From Trema orientale (lineage: Eukaryota > Streptophyta > Magnoliopsida > Rosales > Cannabaceae), in contig JXTC01000024.1 in assembly GCA_002914845.1 (NCBI GenBank), positions 1,057,159 to 1,121,158 on the forward strand: a stretch of 64,000 nt of DNA, in the 5' to 3' direction. The notes beneath the pieces are model-generated. The model worked only from the letters and a program-made list of their open reading frames with translations. It was not told the DNA's origin and did not search any database. This document shows, piece by piece, positions 26,587 to 39,615 of this stretch (position 1 is the stretch's first letter; every line of letters starts with the position of its first letter). The translations under genes were made by a program, and so were the position numbers.

Positions 26587-27654
26587 TCTTCTGAGATTTG
26601 TCGCAACCTCGAGTAATACTCATGAAGACACTGATCATATTTCAATCAAAGTTCTAGATATCCTTTAATGAATATTGATAACACTAAAGTTGATTCGAAA
26701 TTTGCACCAATTTTATAGCAAACTTTTGGCATAATTTTGAAAGTCGCATAGTATGAATTCAAAGTGAAACTATGCTATGTAAATCATATATGATTCGTGT
26801 GGTTAAAAAAGTTAGTACATGTAAAAAGTAACAATTTGTTTAGAATCTATAGAAGTTTTTTTGAATAATATTCTATAGAAGTCGATGTCCTTAACATTAT
26901 TAATTGATGACAAAGTAACAATTTTAAATATGTACCTTTTTAAGGAACTTGGTTATGAGGATTATTAACAAGCTTTAATTAATTAATTGAATTTAGGGAT
27001 GTATGTATAGAATTAATGTTTGGACTCAAAATTTACTGACAATGATATTTTAACCAAAGCTAACGGACAATGGAACATTAATCATACCAATTGTTTCTTC
27101 AGAACAGAGAATTGTTCACTTTTTTTCTTCTTTTATTTGTATATTGTATGCTTGGATTTTATTTATTTATTTATTTTTTGGGAGTGGAAATCGGAAGTAC
27201 TATTATTGAAAAATATTTATACTGATAACTAGTGAGTTTAAAGAAAACTTGGATTTTGTAGCAGGAAAAAAATAAAGAAATAAATTAAGAAATTGAGACA
27301 AAGTTGGTCACTTTGCGGAATCGTGCTTTATGTTTTGTTTATTTTGGTTTTGAAACAAAGTGTTGTTGTTGGAAATCAGACTTTTGAAGTCTCAGAGTCT
27401 CCCTGGTACTTGTCCTAAGGAGCTGGTGGAGCTTCCCTATCTCCAAGAGATATAAGTGCACACTACACAATATTCTATTTATAATGCATAATATTCTTTC
27501 TTCAATTCGAATACAAACATAAACTTTTTCGTACCAATCATATGAATACGCTAATGTACTGCTTTTTCTTTCATTCAGTGACCTCGCGCAACTATCTTAA
27601 GGGTACCATCCCAAAAGAATGGGGCTCCTTGAATTTAATCAACATGTAATCTTT

Positions 27655-27657
<3 letters not shown>

Positions 27658-27696
<39 letters not shown>
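27658..27696. repeat. (CT)n microsatellite
   Basis: About 18 CT units directly after the exon 4 donor of the pseudogene. Confidence 0.95.
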
Positions 27697-27699
<3 letters not shown>

Positions 27700-30082
27700 T
27701 GTTTTTCTTTTAGTTAATTTTTTTTTTTAAATAAGTTCATGTTACGTTGCTTCAATGTTCTTGAGCCATTTTGCAAGTAAATTCTTTTAGGAAAAAAAAA
27801 AGAAGCACAAGAGGATGAAGTCATGAAACTGAGATATGGGTTTGTTGCAGTACCTTGCTAGGAAACCGTTTAACCGGTTCTATCCCCAAAGAGCTTGGAA
27901 ACATCGCTACTCTGAAAAGTTTGTGAATTTTGATTACCCTTTTGTTAGTTACTGCTCACTTGGATAATGGAAGTACTTTATAAGGATTTTGTCATCAGGG
28001 TATGGAAAAGTTGGTATGGAAAAGTTTGTAATTTCAATTATCCTTTCGTTAATTATTTCTCGTTTGGATAAAGGAAGTTCTTTTTAAGACTTTTAGCATC
28101 AGGGTATTAAAAAAAGTTTGTGACTTTGAATTAATCTTTTGTTAATTATTGCTCATTTGGACAATCAATGATAAGTTCTTTGTAAGAATTTGTCATCCGA
28201 GTATTCAAAATTGTTACTCTGCAGGTCCCTTGAATTTAATTTTCTGTCTGGAAATCTTCCTCTGGAGCTCGGAAATCTACACAACATAGAAAGACTGTAA
28301 GACCCCAGAACCCCCTATTTTTTGCACATGATTTGTAAAAAATCTTTTATTTTCTTTTTCAGCATGATATTTAGAGTGTTTTGTGATAAGATTGACTGGT
28401 TTATATCTCTTATGACTATGCCCTCCGGTCGTTGTTTACATAGGCATTTTACCTCGAACAAGTTGACTGGGAAATTACCTAAAACATTTGCAAGTCTGAC
28501 AGCATTGAAGGACTTGTAAGCTTTTAATGTTTCTGTTTCTTGTAAGAGTTCCATTAAACCAGAAGTTGCTATTTCGCTGTTTAGTAATTATTAATTAGTA
28601 TTTTTCTTTCCCATCATTATGCAGTCGGATTGGACAGAATTACTTTTCTGGGATAGTTCCAAATTTTATACAATACTGGAAAAAACTTGAGAAACTGTGA
28701 GATGCTTTCTTCGACGTTTCGATTCTTAATTGTGAGCAACATTCTTATATCTTCTCTAAACTATATTTGGGAACAACAGAGTTATTGAAGGAAGCAGTTT
28801 GAGTGGCCCAACCCCTTCCAGCATTGCTTTCTTGGAAGAATTGTCAGAATTGTTAGTATACGTTTACTAAGTACCTTTTCTGTTTTTGATCTTTTTGAGT
28901 ATATTGGGATTTAAATTGGGTTTGAAATTGTTTCTATGCAGGAGAATCACCGACTTGAAAGGATCAGAAGCAGCATTTCCACCACTTAATAATTTGAAAA
29001 AATTGAAAATTCTGTGAGTAACAATCTTCAATCATAAAGCTTCTGTGGATTCATGTCTTTTTGAAACCCAATCACTCAGCGTTGGATCTTTATATCTTTT
29101 TCGAATTTTGATTTTTTTTATTTTTGGGCAGGATTCTGAGGAAATGCAATATTAATGGAACAATACCAGATTATCTTCAAGAATTGACAGATGCCTTTTC
29201 ACTCTTTCTTTACTGTTCATACAAATGTTGAATATCTGGGATTCTGTTTTACTAGTGAAACGACGATGCTAACGGTTGCACGTTGAATGGATAGTGGGGG
29301 GAAAGTCTGTCATGTTTTGATAATTTAATCATCGAATCTTGGTTAAAGAATTGTACTAGCCATAGGCTTGAACATAACTAGGCTCAAAGAATGTATAAAA
29401 GGAAGAATAGATCCCTATTTTTCTCTCTCCTCCTTCAATGGTCAGCCATTTTCACGGAGAAAACCAAAGAGGGATATTAGGATACTTAAGGTGACATATT
29501 ACAGGTTCTTCAAAAATAAATTCATTAAATGGGTATTGAAGGAAGAAAATGCAAGTAAACTCATTAAATTGAAGTAGTGTGAGTGCATGTGTATCTGCTC
29601 TTTTTAAATCATTTTCTTTTTCATTCTCAGGTAAGGAGATTGCTTAAATAATTACCTCCATGACACTCTCATCTAAATTCAAATATAAATTTTCTTGCAG
29701 AGACCTTAGCTTCAACAAACTAAGTGGACAAATTCCTAGCAGCCTTGCCAGTCTATCAAAGTTGGTATACATGTAAGCAATTTGGATTACAGAGTTTGAA
29801 TTTTTAACTCTAGAAAGTGTTCAGTCACTTTTTCTATTTGTGGAAGGTATCTGAAACGTCATATTGTCATCCATAGTAATATGACATAATTAGCAAGGCT
29901 TGTATAGGGAACCAGCTAGTGATCATATTAGTGGGGGCAAACATTGGAAGACAATGTAGCACTTTATTTAATGAGCATAAATACATTCAAGAGTTTGGCC
30001 TTAAAAAGACCTTAGGAAAGCTAATTGAATCCACTTGATTTCCATAAATAAATAAACAAGCGAAAGTACTTTCTTTTCTCCT

Positions 30083-30100
30083 CCCCCCCCCCCCCCCCCC
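30083..30100. repeat. Poly-C tract
   Basis: Eighteen consecutive C in intron 12 of the pseudogene, in otherwise AT-rich DNA. Confidence 0.9.
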
Positions 30101-31176
30101 TAATTTGTCATGATAATGTTAGAGTATCACTTATAAATGGACAAAGAACGTTAGTTCCAGATCAGGATAGCTCTTGGCCAAGTAGAAATATGTTTGATGG
30201 TGAACTCTACTTGATGCGTGTGAAACAGCATCTAGCACTAACGTGTTGGACCAAGGCAAATTTTTATTTTATGGGCACTTTCAAAAAATAATAATAATGT
30301 ATGAGAATTTGTTCACATATAAATATGTAAAACATGTGATCAAGCCAAGATTTTGATTATATGTAATATACGGAGAATTTTAGGCCTAGATCAGGATAGC
30401 CTTTGGCAAAAAAGAAATGGGTTCAAATGGTATATTTTACGTAATGCCTGTGAAACAAGGTGTACTTGTGCTAATATTTTGGTATTGGTTCTGTTAGATT
30501 CTTTACTGGAAACAGGCTTTCTGGACCGGTGCCTGATTGGTTGCTCAAAGAAAGAGCAAACACGTAAGCTTCTTTTCCAAAATGACTCCTGTACAGTCAT
30601 TCTATGTTATTAATTAGTCAAAAGCACTAATGACTTGTTATCTCAGGCTCTTTCTTTGTTAATGTTTCTCAAGCTTTGTTTACATATTAAGTTTAGGAAT
30701 GCAGCAGCAACCATGTATTGTTTTGTTTTTAAAAATATGAAACAGAAACTGTAGTAGTAATCAAGTGAAATAGCTTAATAGAAAGGGACTGAAACTATTT
30801 GTAATGAAGAAGATAATACAAAATGCAATTTTTGTAGTTTCCATGTGATATTATTAGAGAATTTGAGAAGTTCTGCCAGATCATTTTGTCCTTTCAAGGA
30901 TTCCAACCCTCTGAAGGTTTTCAAGTTTTTTCAACAATTTGTTAGTGTCATCTAAGGTTTACAATCTTCATTATGTTTTGTGGGTGTTCATCTTCATAAT
31001 AGTTCTGCAACCTTTCAATTAGTGTTTCAAATTTCATTATTCAACATGAATGAGAGAAATCTATCAATCTAGTGAGCAGCTATCTATCCTGGAATATGTT
31101 TCTTGATTGCTGATGAGACCATAAAGAACATTGCAAAGTGGGCAGTGTCTTTTCAAGTGATATTTGATTTAGCTTA

Positions 31177-31502
31177 TGTTGAGAATTAACGAACGATAAT
31201 CGACAAAAGAACGAAAACAAGAACACACAGATTTAAGTGGAAAATCCTAATCGGGAAAAACAACTGACAGAGGAGAAAATTTCACTATGTCGAAAATAAG
31301 GTATAAAAGGTAAAGTTTTACACAGCCAAGCTGAAATATATAGAATCCCAAAATCCTAAAACACATGTGTACAGAAAAAAATTGTATAGAAAAATCGATC
31401 CACTACCGATCTCAAACATTCTCCCAATTACAAAACGCCACATATGTCGCACTGCGAAGCTTTCGGATTGGGCAAACAGAATTCGGGTCACGAACTCCAA
31501 CA
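31177..31502. mobile_element. Solo LTR (Ty1/copia-like) in intron 13 of the pseudogene
   Basis: Starts TGTTGAGAATTAACG and ends GAACTCCAACA, with 5-bp terminal inverted repeats TGTTG/CAACA. It is flanked by GCTTA (31172-31176) and GGTTA (31503-31507), a 5-bp target duplication with one mismatch. Length is 326 bp, with no internal retroelement sequence on either side, so it is the product of LTR-LTR recombination. The intact gene has an uninterrupted intron at the matching place (around 14273). The copia assignment is by size and texture only. Confidence 0.75.
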
Positions 31503-34066
31503 GGTTAAGACATTTACCGTGCTGCTCAGGCATCTGTGGGTGGTGAAAGGTGTATAACAGCATGCTGAACAAGGAGATCGGCTTGAAAATTTATTTCCTG
31601 GATTAGGAGAAATGGATACAAACGAAAATTTATTTATTAAAGATTAGCATCCTTTCCTAAGATAATCTGAAGTAACACGTGTATGATTATCCATGTTATT
31701 GTGTTTATTTTGATACTGCATAACAATTTTTTTGGGCAGTGACCTTTCATACAACAACTTCACCATTCGAAACTCAGGGGCATTAAGCTGTCAACAAGGG
31801 AGTGTGTAAGAAATTCTCCATTCCAACTAAAGTTTAGCATTTTCTTCAACACAAGTGTAGCATTTCAGTCTTATGTTATTTTGTTCAGGAACTTGTTTGC
31901 AAGCTCTTCAAGGAGCAATAAATCATAAGTTTCGTGCCAGCACTTCTAAAAATGAGCATCATATTGGGCTTTCCTTTTCTTTCTTTTTTTTTTTTTTTTC
32001 ATCATCATCATCTTGACTTATATCTCTCCTTCTGTATTTAAAAAATTGATTATCATGTTATGTTTCTAACACTTTCTGCACGCTCATTTCTTTTCTCAGC
32101 AGAATTGTGTGATGTTTGGAAAGCTTCCAATGCCCAAAGAGTAAGTCATATTTTTACCGGCCAAGCCGAAAATTTTCAATAATTATCATTATATCCTCAG
32201 GCTCTCTCTGTTTTTGTACGGCTTAAGCTGTTATAGATTAGCCAAGTTATTCCTAGATATTTAGTCACTCTTGTCTAGGATAAGTACTAATATCAAAAAT
32301 GCTTAAGAGCTTGTTCTAAGATTACAAGAGGAACTTCATCTCGTGCGTGAAGTATGATTGATGAGAGTATCGAGGAAAAGGAGGGGAAAAATAGATCAAA
32401 AAGAATAACACATCTGATCTGATCCTCTGTTTCGCACTTTTCTCTCTTTTTTATGTCTCTCTAGCAAGGTGAATCATAAAGCTTCTTGTGTTATTAATTT
32501 TGCTTGTAAAGCTTCTTTGTGTAAGTTACAATCCTTATTGGTGTTCTTTACCCTTTTAATTATGCATGTAGGTATATCAATTTATAATCTAACTAATGAG
32601 CCCTGCTGTGTGTTATTTTTGCTCTTCAAGAATTTTCATGTCTATGTATCCATTTCTTAATTTATTGGTGTTTTGGACGCTCATGCTGCTAATTGTATGA
32701 ACTTGACAAATCATGCCAATGTTTTGATGCTGAACTTTGATACTTGGATTTGAATGAACCTCTTAAGTTTGTAGCTAATTTCTTCACCCTGTGCTATATT
32801 TTCTAAATGGAGTATTGTTTAGCCATTTTTTGGGGGGTAAATCTGTTCTGTATTCTAATGATAACAACTGTTGCTACTTCTTGTCTCAGGTTGGTACTCT
32901 GTTCATATAAATTGTGGTGGAAAAGAAATAACTGTTGACGGTACCACATATGAAGAGGATACGATCTCACCTGCACCCTCAACTTTCTTTCAAAGTAAAA
33001 CAAATTGGGCACTCAGCAGCACAGGTTACTTTATAGATGATGCCCGTCCTTCAAAGACCTATACTTGGGAAAACACATCTAGTCTATCCGTGGCCAATCC
33101 TCCTGAATTGTACACGAGCGCACGTCTTTCTCCAATTTCCCTTACGTATTATGCTTTTTGTTTGGGAAACGGAAACTGCACAGTAAAGCTCCATTTTGCT
33201 GAGATTATGTTCACGACTGACAAAACATACAAGAGCCTTGGGAGGCGTCTATTTGATGTCTACATTCAGGTAGCTTAGCTTATTGAATATAATCATACAC
33301 CAATATAGACCGTGGCTTAGTTATTTATTGAGTACCATATATATATTGTCACAACAGATACTAGACTGGTTCTTCCAATGATTTTTCTGTCAAATATTGA
33401 AAACTTGAACCTTGTAGACAAAACGATATGCTCACTAATGGATAAGTACATTGCAGGGAAGGCGGGTGCTGAAGGATTTCAATATTGCGCATGAAGCTGG
33501 TGGGGCAAGTAAAGAAGTAACAAAAAGTTTTACTGCCGTTGTGACTAGTAATAGTTTGGAGATTCGTTTCTATTGGGCTGTGAAAGGAACAACCAGTATC
33601 CCTGTTAAGGGAGTCTATGGTCTTCTCATATCGGCTATTTCTGTCAATCCTGGTATGCTGCATGCCATACTCGGCTTCTTGTTATTGCTACTATGACTTT
33701 TAAACGTATTTCAAATGCATAGTTCTCATATATTACGCATCAAATTACAAAATCAAACTTGCACAAAAGGTTCCAATTAAATTGTGCTAGTCAAGTTTGC
33801 TGTTGTATGCTTCCCTGATTCTTTTATTCTGTCTTCAGCTTTTCTTTTTTAAGCAGTATCACTGGACCTGTGGGGGTAGTTGATGCATATGTCTTATTTA
33901 TTCTTACTTACATAGTTACATGTCCTTATTTTTCTTTACCCTAATTGGAACAGAATGCATTTTTCTTTTCTCTTTCCAATTTCTCTTATTTTTCTCCGTT
34001 TTCTTTCCCATGTTCCTTGGTTTGATTTAAGATTTAGTAAAAGGATTTGTAATAATATATATATAT

Positions 34067-34957
34067 GGAGTCATGTTTCAATGGAGATTTTTGTTTTTGC
34101 TCCATTAATGGATACTTTCATTTGGATCATTGGATTTTGATCTGATGGTTATAATAATATTAGTAATTTTATCTAAAAAAAATCAAAAATCTAATTAATA
34201 CGTATATAAATATAGAAAACTATTTACGACTTAAAAAATTAGCAATCAATATGTGACTTATGAGTTGGAATTTTTTTTTTTTCAATCCATTTTCCATTGT
34301 TTTTACTTTTTGATCATTCTATTGTTGATTTTTTATTTTTTTAAAAATAAAAAACAACTAACCCTATATATATATATAGATTTTTTTTGTCTAAAGAACT
34401 AACTGTATATATATTAAATTTTTCATTAAATAAATCATTCCTTCTCTTTTATAATTTCAAAACTAACATTATATATCCCCTCAAAAAAAAAAAAAAAAAA
34501 CAAATATTAAATATATTTTTAAAAAAAAAAAAAAACCCACGCTAATGTAAAACTATTAAATACTAATTTTTTTATCAAAACTTTTCCCTAAGAAAAAAAC
34601 AATTCCTTTTTTTATATATAATTTCAAAACTTACTTGATACCCTTTCCAAAAAAAAAAAAAAAAAACTAACGTTACATCCCAAAAAAGAAAAAACTAACC
34701 TTATTTATATTCATAAAAAAATTACTTATTCTTATTAGTAGCATAATACATTCAGATTAAATGCTATTTAAAAAATTAAACTTATAAGTTAAAATTAAAA
34801 AAGAAAAAAAATAAAAAATAAAAAAATATTTGAATGAAATATTAATTAATCGAATAATAGAAATATATGAAATTACTTGTTATTGTAGGTCATATTCAAC
34901 TTGATCTATCTTACCCATCTATGGAGCAAAAACAAAAATTTTCATTCAAACATCACC
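34067..34957. mobile_element. MITE-like element, TA-flanked family, copy 1
   Basis: Left end GGAGTCATGTTTCAATGGAG and right end CAAACATCACC are inverted copies; terminal pairing extends about 35 bp to GCTCCAT. It sits between TATATA tracts. The interior is AT-rich and non-coding. It lies in the expanded intron 18 of the pseudogene, 15 bp from copy 2. Confidence 0.7.
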
Positions 34958-34972
34958 TTATATATATATATA

Positions 34973-35631
34973 GGTGATGTTTCAATGGAGATTTTTATTT
35001 TTACTCCATGAATGAGTACTCTAATTTGGGCCATTGAATTTTAATTTAATGGCTAAAATAATATTAGTAGATTTTCTAAAAAAAATTATTATAATTAATA
35101 CATATATAAATATAGAAAGTTATTTAAAATAAAAAAGATGGGTAACTTGATGAGTTGATCATTTTCTTTATTTTCTTTTTTTTTACAAGAAAATGAAACT
35201 AATAAAAAACACTTAATAATCTCAAATCACTCTCAGTTATCTTATTCATTAGAAAAAACAAAAAAACAAAAGATGTACAAATTTTAAGCTGTTTCACGCA
35301 TAATTTTTTTTAAACAAATTTTCTTTCAATGTAGTTGCTTTATTCATTTTTTATTATTTAAGAAAACAACTTATTCATAATATGAAATTATGCTACACTG
35401 GATTTTACCTTTCGTACAGTAAAAAAAATTTTATGAAATATTGAAGATACAATTACATATAGTTTTAAATTAAAGGTAATTAAAAATTAAATTTTTAAAA
35501 AATAAATAAATAAAAAAGAATTAGAAATTAATATGTTTAATGAGATGACTTGTTATTGTAGGTTTATTTCCAAATTAGTCAAACTTACTCATCTATGGAG
35601 CAAAAATAAAAATACCTATTGAAAACTCACC
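34973..35631. mobile_element. MITE-like element, TA-flanked family, copy 2
   Basis: Starts GGTGATGTTTCAATGGAGAT and ends GAAAACTCACC, again between (TA)n tracts. Shares the interior words CTTGTTATTGTAGGT and ATGGAGCAAAAATAAAAAT with copies 1 and 3. It is shorter than copy 1 (659 against 891 bp) because of internal differences. Confidence 0.7.
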
Positions 35632-35999
35632 CATATATATATATATATATAATTTCCTATTATACAAAGTGACCATATGTCAATACAAATGCATTAGTAT
35701 CCAAAATTGACTATATATACATTTTTTTTTGAGAACATCTTTTGTTGTAGATGATGTATACAGCTTCCAATGAATTAAAAATGAATGCATTCTACTAGTT
35801 ACATCTTCGTCTGATCTTAATGACTATTTTCTTCTTTTGGCAAACTTTATTATACCTCCATCCCTATAAGAACAAAGTGGAAGTAGCACATCTCTTAGGT
35901 GCGTTGGTTGGAATTGTGGCTGCAGATACTGCTTGTTATATTACTTGTTATCGGTATATGTCTATATTCTTGGAAGGAAATGCGCACGTACGTTTGGTG

Positions 36000-37620
36000 C
36001 ATTGTGTTGTATTGTGATGTATTGTATTATATTATTTTATTATAGTACAATATTTGGTCTTGCATTATATTAAGATGTTACATTAAATGGTTAATTTTGG
36101 AAAATACTATTTTTAATAGTTTGATTTTGAAAAATACCATTTTTTAAAATTATTTAGGAAAATACCACTTATGATTAACCACTTTTTTAAAAGTTTATTT
36201 ATAAAAAAACCGTTTTTACATATAAATTTAGAAAAATACCACTTTTGAAAGGGATAAACCATAAAGTGATGTGAGAGGAAGAAATGAAAGAGAGTGATGA
36301 GGGAGAAATAAAAAACATAGAAAGTGAGAAGAGTGAATATTGTATAATATTATGTAAGAGTTAAAATTATATAATACAATATATTACAGATTTTTTTTTG
36401 GGTATTAGATAATGCTCTCTGCACAATTAAACATTGTATTATATTTAATTAACACAATACAAAATCTTTATACAAAGTACCAAACATTGTCTCAGACAGA
36501 AAAACACTATGGAAAATTGTTCCTTTTAATGGAGTCGATATAATTATATTTATTTTCCATACTTGCTGTGGCTTTCTATAATTATATTTATTTATCGTTA
36601 TTCCTACTAATAATAATATTAGGCCTGAAATGTTATATATATTTTTCAGAATAAAAACTGATTTATTCATTTTGGTGCCCTAAGCGCATCGCATTATACG
36701 CTTGTCAACCCTACCAAAGTTACTATATCTATAAATATGTATATGTTTCCTTTCGAAAAAAAAAAAAAAATGCATGTGTTAGTAGTTGTCAGAATTCTAT
36801 GCATTACCATTGGTGAAAGCTTTGAAAATCACATATTCAGTTACCAACTATAATATCTGTAAATTATTATAATCGATTACAGAATCTTATATAATAATTT
36901 CTTATTAGGGTTGAAAATCAATAGTAATCAATCATAATCAACAATATTTACTATTTTTTATATTTATTATTTTTTAGTAATGTTAAGGACGAGTAATTAG
37001 CATCATATAGTGATAGATAATAAATCTCGTCTTCTAGTTTAAATGGGAGCAAAATACCATTATTAATATACGTACTCAGTATAACTGAGGATACAATTAA
37101 TTTAAGAAACTAAAACCTATGAATATATATGGGCAGCGATCTAGGTTTTTTTGTAATGTATCATATGTTTTGTTTTGTTCAATTAAAATTAAAATGCATC
37201 ACCCACGTCTTTTTATGGTAAAAATTAGAGAGAGAAAAGTATTAAATAATGTGTATTTATTTATTTTTTCAACTACTCAAATCATAATAGCCATTAGATA
37301 ATGATCCAATGGCTAAAAAAAATATCTATAGATAGATAAAAAAAATATCTAATAGATTATGGACTAATATATATAGGGTTAATTATATAAAAATACCCTT
37401 ATTTTTAATTTAAATTTTAAAAAAAATACACTGACTTTTGAACTTCTGCAAATTAATAATATTACTTTTGAAATTCTATAAATTAATACTCTAACATTTA
37501 CGATTTCTGCAAATTAATGCCCTCTATTTTTTTTTTATAAATTTATACTATAAGCAAATTAAAAGATACAAACACCTCTTATTAACTTATTAAAAAATGT
37601 TTATATATTAATATTTTATC
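36000..37620. other. AT-rich intergenic DNA
   Basis: No gene. Includes repeated GAAAAATACCATTTTT words (36100-36245) and a diverged repeat with CTGCAAATTAAT words at 37425-37525, next to the assembly gap. Confidence 0.4.
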
Positions 37621-37767
37621 NNNNNNNNNNNNNNNNNNNNNNNNNNNNNNNNNNNNNNNNNNNNNNNNNNNNNNNNNNNNNNNNNNNNNNNNNNNNNNNN
37701 NNNNNNNNNNNNNNNNNNNNNNNNNNNNNNNNNNNNNNNNNNNNNNNNNNNNNNNNNNNNNNNNNNN
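37621..37767. other. Assembly gap (147 N)
   Basis: Run of N; the true length is unknown. Frames crossing it are meaningless. Confidence 1.
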
Positions 37768-38785
37768 TTTATTTTCTTTTGAGTTGAGGGTGTAAGGACT
37801 ACCACATAGTACCCTATAACCCTTCAATAAAAAATAAAATTAAAAAAAAACCCTCTATATTATGAAGATATATGATTACTATTAGTAGTTTTTTTTTTTT
37901 AAAAAAAAAAACAAATCTTTACTCCAAAATTAATGTTTTTAATTAACTTTGGGATTTTTAGTTTTGATTTTTTTTCTACCAAAACAACGCAATTTGATAA
38001 TTTAGTTCAAGTTTATTTGGTTAAATGTAGAATTTTGGTAAGTTTATGTTTTGGTCTTTTATTAGAGGGGCAAATTTGTCTTTTGACAAGAAATTCTTTT
38101 ACAATTTCACAATTATAGTTACAGATGAGTGATTTAGTAATAGTTGAATTCAAATGTTTTTTTCAATATAAAAAAAATATATAATTCTAAGAATTCCTCT
38201 TATGTCTTCGATGTATTCTTTTAAAATTTGACAAAGCACATAATTTTCTAAATTTCTATTATATTTCCCCTTCTTTTACTTTATACATGTCGGTGAGAAA
38301 TTACATAAATTTACGATAATGTGGAGACTTAGAAAGGGAGGTGAGTCCAAACTTCTTGTAGAAGGTAGTCAAACATGGTTTAGTTTTAAAATCAACGTGA
38401 CAACGCACCGCTCTAAGTCTTAATATTTATAGAGAAAGAAGAAAACTAAGAAAAGGTTATAAAATCCCAAGGACTCAAATACCCCAATTCACTGCCGTAA
38501 CCTCTCATAACTTCCTATACCAAAAAGTTATCCTTATTCAAGTTCCATGTGCATATGCAATGAACAATAAAAAGGTAAAGATGGACTCCAATTTTCACAA
38601 AAAAGATTGAAAAAGAGATGAGAACGATTTCCCTCCTTTGGTTACCAACGTTGAATAATTCTGATAATTTTGTAGTAGAATAATTAAAAGTATTAATTTG
38701 TAAATTTTTTTATCTATCATATTTTTATTAGATCCCCGACGGATATGCATATCAAATGATTTTATATATATATATATATATATAT
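37768..38785. other. AT-rich intergenic DNA
   Basis: No gene or defined repeat seen apart from a (TA)n tract at 38763-38785, which is the insertion site of the next element. Confidence 0.35.
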
Positions 38786-39615
38786 GAGTGATGTTTCAAT
38801 AGAGATGTTTATTTTAACTCCATAGATGGGTACTTTAATTTGGACCATTGGATTTTAATCTGATAGCTAGAATAATATTAGTAAATTTACTAAAAAATTT
38901 ATTATAATTAATATATATATAAATATAGAAACTTATTTAAAACAAGAACGATAGATAACCTGACGAGTTGATGAATTTTTTTTATTTTTATTTTTCTTCA
39001 AAAAAATAAAACTAGTGAAAAATACTTAATAATTCCAAATCACTCTCAATTATTTTATTCGTTGGAAAAAAAAAAACAACAAAAGTGTGAAATCTTATCC
39101 AATAATATAAATCGCAATTTATAATCTTTTCAATTCAATTTACTCTCAAATTTTTGTACAAATATATATATATATAATTTACTAACAACCAGATGCTGTT
39201 TTGCGTGCATTTTTCCTTTTTTCTCATAGGAAACTAATTAAAATATGTACAAATTTTAAGCTGATTCACGCATAATTTTTTTTTAAACAAATTTTTTTTT
39301 AATGTTGTTGCTTTATTCATAGTTTTTTATTTGTTTAAGAAAACAACTTATTCATAATACTAAAGTGATGCTACCTTGGATTTTAAAAAGAAATTTGATG
39401 AAATATTAAAGATATAATAGTACATATAGTTTTAAATTAATAGTAATTAAAAAGAATTAAATTTCAAATTAAATTTTCAAAAAAGAAAGAAATAAAAAAT
39501 TGAATTAGAAATTAATATATTGAATGAGATTACTTGTTATTGTAGGTTTATTTCCAAATTAGTCAAATTTACTCATTCATAAAGCAAAAATAAAAATATC
39601 TATTAAAAACTCACC
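38786..39615. mobile_element. MITE-like element, TA-flanked family, copy 3
   Basis: Starts GAGTGATGTTTCAATAGAGA after a (TA)n tract and ends TAAAAACTCACC before TATATAT. Its interior is collinear with copy 2 (CTGATTCACGCATAATTTTT, TTTAAGAAAACAACTTATTC, TTACTTGTTATTGTAGG). Non-coding. Confidence 0.7.

Larger units (their letters stand above)
24826..35996 (+). pseudogene. Decayed tandem copy of the LRR-malectin receptor kinase, lacking the kinase exons
   Basis: Exon order matches the intact gene: 24826-24949, 25120-25290, 27380-27451, 27579-27645, 27851-27922, 28225-28296, 28444-28515, 28625-28696, 28780-28851, 28942-29013, 29132-about 29190, 29701-29772, 30498-30563, 31740-31805, 31889-31924, 32103-32140, 32890-33269, 33457-33652, then a relic of the transmembrane exon at 35844-35996. 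Lesions: acceptor AG to AA before exon 2 (25118-25119) and before exon 19 (35842-35843); donor GT to AT after exon 3 (27452-27453) and after exon 15 (31925-31926); a 4-nt loss in exon 2 and a 2-nt loss in exon 4; the end and donor of exon 11 deleted; in-frame TGA in exon 16 (32110-32112). Exons 20-24 (kinase) are absent. Signal peptide, most LRRs and the malectin exons remain readable. A functional receptor is excluded; a truncated transcript is possible. Confidence 0.93.

Noticed and set aside
37582..37827. Open frames crossing the N gap
   Set aside because: Produced by unknown bases.
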